From Chloroflexota bacterium (GTDB lineage Bacteria > Chloroflexota > Dehalococcoidia > Lucifugimonadales > Lucifugimonadaceae), in assembly GCA_018650845.1 (NCBI GenBank), contig JABIFF010000002.1, forward strand, positions 119,491 through 183,490: a stretch of 64,000 bases of DNA, written 5' to 3'. The position numbers and the translations under genes were made by a program. Position 1 is the stretch's first letter; each line of letters starts with the position of its first letter. The notes below the pieces were generated by a model. That model was not told the origin of the DNA, did no database searches, and saw only the letters and a program-made list of their open reading frames with translations. Below are positions 35,286 to 42,300 of this stretch, in pieces.

Positions 35286-35522
35286 TTAGTCGAGTGAAGC
35301 AAGTGCGTGATCGATCGCTTCCACATCGAATCCTGGCAGTCGGTGTTCTCCAATTACGGCAACCGGAGTTGAATCGAATCCCATCGCCAGCAATTCGGCA
35401 CGACCTTCTGGGTCGGTCGAAACGTTTTTCACGATGAAGTCGACGTTGCGGAGTGAAAGGAACCCTTTCACCATTTCACACGATCCTCAGAAATTTGATG
35501 AGTAAACGATTACTTGTGACAT
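35286..35522 (-). CDS. Glutaredoxin-like selenoprotein (in-frame TGA read as Sec12)
   Basis: Read from ATG at 35520-35522 with TGA at 35487-35489 as selenocysteine, the frame gives a complete 78-residue glutaredoxin/NrdH-like protein. It opens MSQVIVYSSNF, has the redox motif U12-G-S-C15 and EMVKGFL, then the cis-proline motif DSTPVAV (Pro53) and GFD. Without the TGA readthrough the 62-codon frame from the internal ATG lacks the active-site strand, which no glutaredoxin can do without. The stretch before the TGA is coding-like and lines up with the family. A perfect 8-bp hairpin follows the TGA (35453-35471). The ribosome site upstream is weak. It lies 69 bp after an epimerase gene. Sec use is inferred, not proven. 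Confidence 0.75.
35453..35471 (-). promoter_or_regulatory. Bacterial SECIS-like hairpin of the glutaredoxin-like gene
   Basis: On the minus strand GTGAAAGG pairs with CCTTTCAC around loop GTT. The loop begins with G and lies 23 bases after the TGA at 35489-35487, inside the 16-37 base range known for bacterial SECIS elements. SelB would need such a hairpin to read TGA as selenocysteine. Confidence 0.65.
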
Positions 35523-35591
35523 TCGGTAGCGTCGAGCATCCTGACTGGATCTATTGGTGGAGTGTTGTTCGCTTGGTTGAATTGAGAACGA

Positions 35592-36371
35592 CTATTTAAC
35601 GCCGTCTTGAGGAGCATAGCCAAGTACATCTTTGGCGTGGGCATTGTCACGGAACAACTTTCGATTATCCGAAGTCGCCCAGAAAATATCGAACTTGAGA
35701 TCGGCAGGAGCTTCGATGCACTTGATGGTTAGCTGCTGTAAATCACGGTAACTCGACCAGCTAGCTTGAGCACGACCCGGCCCCGCTTCGTCGACGGGAC
35801 CACAGCTACTGATTCGCAGATTGATTACAGATAGATCTGAGGTCAGCGCGTAATACCTGCCGATATCCTCGCCAAACAGCTTTGTAACTCCGTAGAGACT
35901 CACCGGCTTAGGCTCGGAGAACTCACCCACCATATCCCAAGAAGATGGCAGTGGCACATCCTCAGTTGAAACTAGCGACTTGTACGGCTCTTCGAGTTCA
36001 TAACCGTTCGATGTTGCACCTGAACTGGCGAGAATTACACGAGATACGCCTGCCTGCTTTGCGACTTCGAGGACGTTGTATGCGCCGATGATGTTGTTCT
36101 GTAACATCGAATCCCAGCCTGCGTTCATGCCTGCTTCGCTGCTTAGTCCGCCGTCGGCTGCGAGATTGAGTACAACGTCGACGCCTTCAAAAGCAGGTCG
36201 CAGTGAGTCGATATCGGCGATGTTTGCCTTGAAAACACGATCGTCGGGTAGTCCATCGACTCCACTTCTTGAGAGCGCACTGATGTCGTATCGTTCTTCG
36301 AGTGCAGGGCGTAGAGCGTTCCCCACAACTCCGTTTAGGCCAGTAACAAGAACTTTAAGTTTTTCCGACAA
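35592..36371 (-). CDS. NAD-dependent epimerase/dehydratase (uronate dehydrogenase-like)
   Basis: A 259-residue extended SDR. VLVTGLNGVVGNALRPAL binds the cofactor, LNLAADGG is the strand motif, ILASSGAT supplies the serine and YGVTKLFGED the Tyr and Lys. The order and length resemble uronate dehydrogenases that oxidise sugar acids such as glucuronate. This would fit the enolase-superfamily enzyme nearby (33689), though they are on opposite strands. It lies upstream of the glutaredoxin-like gene on the same strand. Confidence 0.85.
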   Translation of the reverse strand: MSEKLKVLVTGLNGVVGNALRPALEERYDISALSRSGVDGLPDDRVFKANIADIDSLRPAFEGVDVVLNLAADGGLSSEAGMNAGWDSMLQNNIIGAYNVLEVAKQAGVSRVILASSGATSNGYELEEPYKSLVSTEDVPLPSSWDMVGEFSEPKPVSLYGVTKLFGEDIGRYYALTSDLSVINLRISSCGPVDEAGPGRAQASWSSYRDLQQLTIKCIEAPADLKFDIFWATSDNRKLFRDNAHAKDVLGYAPQDGVK

Positions 36372-36419
36372 TTCGCGATCTCCGATGTTTAGGATGATTC
36401 CACTCGAGGTTATCTGTAA

Positions 36420-36782
36420 TTAGATGAGGATTATGAGCCACAGTGCGGCTGCAGTCACCAGTGATAGTAGAACGGCAGCAGAGCCGAGATCTTTTGCCTG
36501 TTTCGATAGTGGGTGCTGTTCAGGACCTATTCGATCGATTGTTGCTTCAATTGCAGAATTCACTATTTCTACGATCAGAACCAACCCGAGCACTCCGACC
36601 AGTATCGCTCGTTCCGTTGCGGTATCGGTCAACAGAAATGCAGCGACTGCCCCGATGATTAGCAGCACTATTTCTTGCTGAACGGCTCGTTCGGATTTGA
36701 TCGCACTACCCAAACCGCTGAGCGAATTCGAAAATGCACCGATCAGCAGCACGGGGTTGATGATATTTAGTATTCGCTTCAT
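36420..36782 (-). CDS. dgkA: Diacylglycerol kinase (DgkA family)
   Basis: A 120-residue, three-helix membrane kinase that phosphorylates diacylglycerol or undecaprenol. An N-terminal amphipathic stretch with SERAVQQEIVLL precedes the first helix, and VEIVNSAIEATIDR carries the catalytic glutamate-Asn motif. AKDLGSAAVLLSLVTA is the third helix. It follows the SDR gene at 36783 with no gap on the same strand. Confidence 0.88.
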   Translation of the reverse strand: MKRILNIINPVLLIGAFSNSLSGLGSAIKSERAVQQEIVLLIIGAVAAFLLTDTATERAILVGVLGLVLIVEIVNSAIEATIDRIGPEQHPLSKQAKDLGSAAVLLSLVTAAALWLIILI

Positions 36783-37580
36783 CTATGTGTCCAAAGGCCC
36801 AATCCAGCCGGTCACTCCGCCATCAGCAAGCAGTTCGCTGCCTGTCACGTACTTTGCTTCGTCGGACGCTAAAAACAATATCGGTCCTGCAATATCCGAA
36901 GCATCTGCAACACGCCCGAGTGGAACTCGCTTGCCCAATCGATCTGCCCATTCATCATCGAATGCGCCCGCTGTAAACGGGGTGAGTGTCCAACCCGGTA
37001 AAACAGTATTGACCCTGATGTTGTCGGCTCCGTATTGAACAGCTGCTGAACGAGCAAAGTGGGTCATACCAGCGCGGGAAGTTGCGTACGCATTTGCTTG
37101 ATCTCGTACCACTTTAGCCATCATCGACGATATTAGAACTATCGATCCGCCACCGCTTTTTCGCATTGGTTCGACGACAGCGCGAGTACCTAAGAACATC
37201 CCCATATTGGTAACGTCCATCACTCGGCGCCAGGCGTCTACATCAGTGGTGTCGATAGTCACGCCGCGGTCAGGGATTCCAGCCGCCATGATCAAAATAT
37301 CTAGTCGGCCATGCAGTTTGAGGGTAAGTTCAACCGCAGCAGTCCATTCAGACTCCGACGTCACATCCATGTGAATATATTCGGCGTCTAGGCCCTCACT
37401 TTTCATTTTGGCGACAGAGCGATTGCTGGCTTCATCGTCGATATCTCCGATGACGACTTTTCCGCCATTTCGAGCGATCTCTAGAGCCGATAATCCGGCG
37501 AATCCGAGTAGTTGGCTTTCGTCGGCGTTGGCACCTCCGACTACTAACGCAACTTTTCCTTCAAATCGATTGCTGTTCAT
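36783..37580 (-). CDS. SDR-family protein with Arg in place of catalytic Lys
   Basis: A 265-residue classical SDR. The cofactor motif is atypical (GGANADESQLLGFAGL, with an insertion in TGxxxGIG). IMAAG and VLISSMMA are present. The active site reads AYATSRAGM, so YxxxK has become YxxxR; the tyrosine is kept. ELLADGG is the C-terminal motif. The change may reduce or alter activity. Its stop codon directly precedes dgkA. The substrate is unknown. Confidence 0.85.
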   Translation of the reverse strand: MNSNRFEGKVALVVGGANADESQLLGFAGLSALEIARNGGKVVIGDIDDEASNRSVAKMKSEGLDAEYIHMDVTSESEWTAAVELTLKLHGRLDILIMAAGIPDRGVTIDTTDVDAWRRVMDVTNMGMFLGTRAVVEPMRKSGGGSIVLISSMMAKVVRDQANAYATSRAGMTHFARSAAVQYGADNIRVNTVLPGWTLTPFTAGAFDDEWADRLGKRVPLGRVADASDIAGPILFLASDEAKYVTGSELLADGGVTGWIGPLDT

Positions 37581-37594
37581 AGATTCTTGGCTGC

Positions 37595-38986
37595 CTAAAC
37601 TGGTGGGTGAAGATTGTGATGATCAGTAGCCCGTTCGAAAGCATCACCTGCACCCACCAACATTGGTTCTGAGAGGTGATGACCCGAAAACTGGAGCGAC
37701 ACTGGCATGCCGTCATCGTTTAACCCGCAGGGCAGGGCGATAGTAGGCAAGCCTGAAAAGTCGAACGGAACAGTGAATCTGCTGTCCCATGGAACACGGT
37801 CAGTTGGGATTGGGCCGTAGAGGCCCTCTGGAGTAACCGGATACGCTGCTTTTGCCGAAGACGGCCCAGATAGAACATCAATGTTTCGCATCGTCTTGCG
37901 AAGTCCGCCGTTCATCGCCAGCCGCAGGCTGTTCGCATTGGCATATTCGGTTGCGGAATGGGCATTGCCGTTCTCAAGCCACTGTCGGAAAAAAGGACCG
38001 TACTCATCGGCTCGAGATGGATAAGTTTCAGCATGTGCCGCAGCTGCCTCAGTTGAGCAAATTATTGGCCAGGCAGCCATCGCCTCGCGCATTATTTCGG
38101 GCATTTTTACTTCCACGATTTCTGCGCCCAATGACTCCATAACTTTTACGCCAGCTTCAACCGCTTTGGCGAAAGATGGCTCCATTCCTGATGTCGCGTA
38201 ATCTTCGTCCCAACCGATCTTGAGTCCTTTGACGCCTTTACCGATCTCAGAAAGCATGTCTGGAACATCGTGAGGAAGGGTAGTTGGGTCGCTAGGGTCG
38301 GAACCCGATATCGCCTGGAGCATGATTCCTGCATCGGCAGCCGAGCGGGTGAGTGGGCCAACGTGATCGAGCGATTCTGCAAGATCCATGACCCCGTAGC
38401 GAGATACTCGACCCCAAGTCGGCTTTAGACCAACGGTTCCACACACCGCAGCTGGAAATCTAATAGATCCACCCGTATCGCTTCCGAGAGTTCCAAAAGC
38501 TAGCCCGGCCGCAGTTGCCGAACCTGATCCGCTAGAAGATGCACCTGCCCAGTACGATTCTCTCCATGGGTTTTCCGGCACTTTAAGCGCGGGGTTGTAG
38601 CCGCCCATCGCACCTTCAGTCATATTCAGCTTGCCGAGAGAAACTGCACCAGCCTCGTTGAGCTTTGTAACGACGGTCGCATCGTGATCGGGAATATTGT
38701 CGGCAAACACGGCAGAACCACCCATGGTTCTGATACCAATCGTGTTGCACAAATCCTTCACTGCGATGGGTATCCCATGAAGCTTTCCGCGGTATTTCCC
38801 TTTAGATATTTCGCTTTCAGCGTTCTTCGCTTGCGCCAAAGCATGGTCAGCGGTGACGGTTGCAAAAGATCTAAGGCTGCCGTCTAGCTTTTCGATTCGA
38901 TCGAGAATTGACTGGGTTAGATCGACTGGAGACAACTCGCCAGATTCAATTAATGGTGCTAGTTCTGAAATTGTTTTGTAGTGCAT
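37595..38986 (-). CDS. Amidase signature-family hydrolase
   Basis: A 463-residue amidase. The catalytic Ser-cisSer-Lys triad is visible: AVKDLC (Lys77), GASSSGSGSA (cis-Ser about 152) and GSDTGGSIRFPA (Ser174). LHGIPIAVKD and VGLKPTWGRVSRYG are standard. The ATG at 38986 gives the family start MHYKTISEL; the frame is open 105 bases further up to a TTG-type start. It is related to GatA, but no gatB or gatC is near, so it is more likely a free amidase acting on amides or allophanate-like compounds. Confidence 0.9.
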   Translation of the reverse strand: MHYKTISELAPLIESGELSPVDLTQSILDRIEKLDGSLRSFATVTADHALAQAKNAESEISKGKYRGKLHGIPIAVKDLCNTIGIRTMGGSAVFADNIPDHDATVVTKLNEAGAVSLGKLNMTEGAMGGYNPALKVPENPWRESYWAGASSSGSGSATAAGLAFGTLGSDTGGSIRFPAAVCGTVGLKPTWGRVSRYGVMDLAESLDHVGPLTRSAADAGIMLQAISGSDPSDPTTLPHDVPDMLSEIGKGVKGLKIGWDEDYATSGMEPSFAKAVEAGVKVMESLGAEIVEVKMPEIMREAMAAWPIICSTEAAAAHAETYPSRADEYGPFFRQWLENGNAHSATEYANANSLRLAMNGGLRKTMRNIDVLSGPSSAKAAYPVTPEGLYGPIPTDRVPWDSRFTVPFDFSGLPTIALPCGLNDDGMPVSLQFSGHHLSEPMLVGAGDAFERATDHHNLHPPV

Positions 38987-39331
38987 ATTTTGGAAGATTA
39001 CTGGTTCGGGAATTTCATATTGTGACGAGATGCGGCGAGTGTACAACGAGCCAGCCTCGTGACGTGGGGTGGGGTCGAGCTTCCAGCACACGTTCTATTG
39101 TCATTCGACCCGAAAATTCATAATCGATGAGGTGGTTGAAACAGTTGTCTAACAGCGCATATGCGATACATGTAATTGCCTACCGGATGGTATGACATCA
39201 CTCAGTTGAGTGTGTAGTTATTCTGCTTAAACACGCAATAAAGCTGTCGTTATAGTTGTTGCTCTCGCGCGTGATCACGCGCTCTTAAAATGCTAGACGC
39301 TCAGTTGTCCAATAATATGGCGGATCACTAA
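38987..39331. other. Divergent gap between amidase and nine-GAF kinase, with palindrome
   Basis: About 345 bp with no convincing gene. It should carry both promoters. At 39267-39282 is a perfect 16-bp palindrome, GCGCGTGATCACGCGC, about 50 bp before the kinase TTG start. It could be an operator; I see no clear -10 and -35 pair. Confidence 0.4.
39267..39282. promoter_or_regulatory. Perfect 16-bp palindrome upstream of the giant kinase
   Basis: GCGCGTGATCACGCGC is its own reverse complement and lies 50 bp ahead of the kinase start. A site of this length and symmetry may bind a dimeric regulator. It may also fold in mRNA over the leader. Confidence 0.35.
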
Positions 39332-42300
39332 TTGGTTCGGTCAGAACACCCCAAGAACTCAACTCCCACCGGCGACGGTGAGATTGCCAAAAAAGAACTT
39401 TCTGCATCGGATCTACGAGCGCTCGCCGAGCTTGGCGGAGTGTTCGCCTCGGATCGTAACCTAAACGATTCGTTGAGTTGGCTCGACTCTCACGTGAAGC
39501 CACTAATTTCTCACGATCGATTCGTAGTCGACATTTTGAGTGGCGACAGATCACGAATTACATCAATCTACGTATCGGGCACCGGCAGGTCACGCTTGCT
39601 GCAGGGCGAATCTGATTCTGTTGAAGGCAGCTTGGCCGCTAACACAGCGTTGACCGGTGAAGTGTTCATCGCCACTTCAGTAGATGCGTCGGTAGTTGAG
39701 CGATTCCCAGCTACCTCATACACGGTTGATAACGGCATCAAATCATGGATGTCGATCCCGTTGATTTCAGATGGCTACTCGTTTGGCAGCGCGTCGTTCC
39801 TGTCACACACAGATGGAGCTTTCTCTGACAGGCATCTTCAGCTTGCCGAAATTGTTTCAACACATGTGGCGAGTGCTGTAAATACAACTCGATTGGTTGA
39901 GCAGCTTAAAGACGAATCAACATCGCTTCAGCGAGATCAGGTGCGTGATTCGGCGATACGAGAAATCGGCCTGACCATCGCTTCGACACTGAACATCGAA
40001 GATGCATTTGAGGATTTCAGTGATCTCGTTCGAATGCTTATTCCTGCCGAGTACATCAGTGTTATCCGAATTCGAGAAAATGACACTACCATTCGAGATC
40101 CGTTTATTGCTGGCGACATCGTCCGCCGTGATCCTGTAGATCTCGACTCGTCAATTGCTGGCTTGTTAGCAAGAGAAATGACGAGCTTTCTCGCTAATTT
40201 GGAGACGGCGAAGCAGCAGGAGGAAATGATCGCTGCGATGCCAGCGACGGAGTTTGACGTAAATCACGGATTTAGGTCGATTCTGAGCGTTCCACTTTTG
40301 GCAGGCGATACCTGTGTTGGAGCGATTCACTTACGCGACAGCTCAGTTGGAAAATTCACCAGAGAGCATGTCGAAATCGCCGAACAAATTGCGACCTATG
40401 TCGCACCAGCAGTGGTGAATGCGGATCTTCACTTCGAGATTCAACGCGAATCGGAAATTCAAGAAGTGCTTGTCAAAACGTCGAGGTTGATGAGCTCGAC
40501 AGTCTCGATAGGCGAAATTATGCCTGGCTTGCGTGAGCTAGTGAATTCGATTCTGCCTGCTGATCGACTTGTTGTATCGCTAATAGACGAATCTACAAAT
40601 ACGATTCTTGATAGCTACATGGATGGCGTACCAATGCCTGACCAGGCATTGATAACTGGATTTAAATCACGATCAGCAGGAAGCATTCGGACGGCTGTCG
40701 AACGAACCGTTTCGGTGATGCCCACTGAGGAAATAGATTCTGCAACTGAGGAATCAGACCGGGGAGCCTTCTTAACAAGGCAGGCTGGTTTACGGTCAGC
40801 TATGTATGCGCCTCTGGTTTCCGATGGCCAACTGATTGGCACGATAAACGTGAAGAGCTCGTGGCCGCATGCGTATGGCGAGTCTGAACAAGCTACGTTC
40901 GGCCAAATAGCGCAGCAGATAGTTGGATCGATTGCGGCTGCCGAATATGCCCTAGCCCTTCAATCTGAATTCGAGGTTCAAGAGGTACTCGCTGAACTGT
41001 CTCGAACAATCGCATCGGCTTCCTCACTAGATGAGGTGTTTGACGATATTTGTAAATTGCTTGGAACTATCGTTCCGATTGATCGGCTTGTGATCGCGCT
41101 GGAACAAGAAGACACCGGCCAAGTTCGTGATTCTCACGTGTTCGGAGTCCCTGTACCAGGTTGGGACGATTCCAGTGATGAACGCCCTCGAGGAACAGCG
41201 CCTGCAGCAGCTGCGAAAAATCTCGAGTTAGTGATTACGCCCACAAAGGTACTCGACGAGGTTTCGCTTGAAAAAGATGGTGGGATTTACTATTCAAAAG
41301 CAGCCGGACTTCGATCAGCTATCTACGCACCACTGATCGCCGAAGGCAGGCTGATTGGCACTCTCAATGCAAAGAGCAAATCTCCTGACGCCTATGGGAT
41401 CAGAGAACAGAGCGTGTTTGAACTTATCGCTCAGCAACTTGCAAGCAGTTTAGGCACTTCGATTTATAGTCAGGCCCTCCAAACTGAGGTGCAACGACAG
41501 GAATCTTTGGCTGATCTCGGAAGAGTCATCACCGCAAGTAAAGATTTAAGCTCTGCTTTCGATGAAATCAGCACGGTGATATCCCGAATTGTTCCGATCG
41601 ATACTCTTTTTATCTCGACACTCGTACCGGAAACCGATCTGGCCAGAATACGTTTGATCTGGGGCGATGCGTCGCCTCAAGTGAGGATCGGTACAGACTA
41701 CCCGGTAGAGCACTCACAAGTTGAACTAGTGCTGAAATCTGGAGAGCCGCTCCATATTGGTGAACGCAATATCGATGAATTGGCTAGGACCATTCCTAGA
41801 CTCGTTATCGACATTGATCACGGATTAAGATCGCAAATCACAGTGCCGCTGGTTTCAAACGGTAAAACCATCGGAATTCTCGGCGTTCGGAGCCTCACGA
41901 CCAACGCATATACCTCGCAACATGTTGCTCTAACCAGCTTAATTGCAGGGCACATTGCAGGTGCTGTGGAAAAGGACGAACTCACTTTTCAATCACTGCA
42001 GGTATCTAAGGAAAACGAAGTCCTCGCTGAAATCGGTCGACTGATGAGCTCTAGTGTCGATCTCGGAGAGGTAATCGAAGAGTTCGATTCGCTGTTGAAG
42101 AGCGTCATCCCGCACGATCGGATGGTGATTGCACTACTGGAAGATGATGACAGGTATTTGGTAGATCATTATCTCGTCGGTCAAGCGCTGCCGGCTTGGG
42201 ACGCACGGCCTCGCCGGCGGTTCGATGAATTCAAGCCCTGGTCCGAAAAGGATAATTGGTTCACGTTCAGCGCGAGTATGACCGATGAATCATCGCCGAA

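Noticed and set aside
35286..35474. A short 62-residue protein from the internal ATG
   Set aside because: It would lack the first strand and redox motif of the fold, while the sequence just upstream supplies both once TGA is read as Sec.
37595..38986. GatA subunit of the amidotransferase
   Set aside because: No gatB or gatC nearby, and the sequence fits a general amidase equally well.
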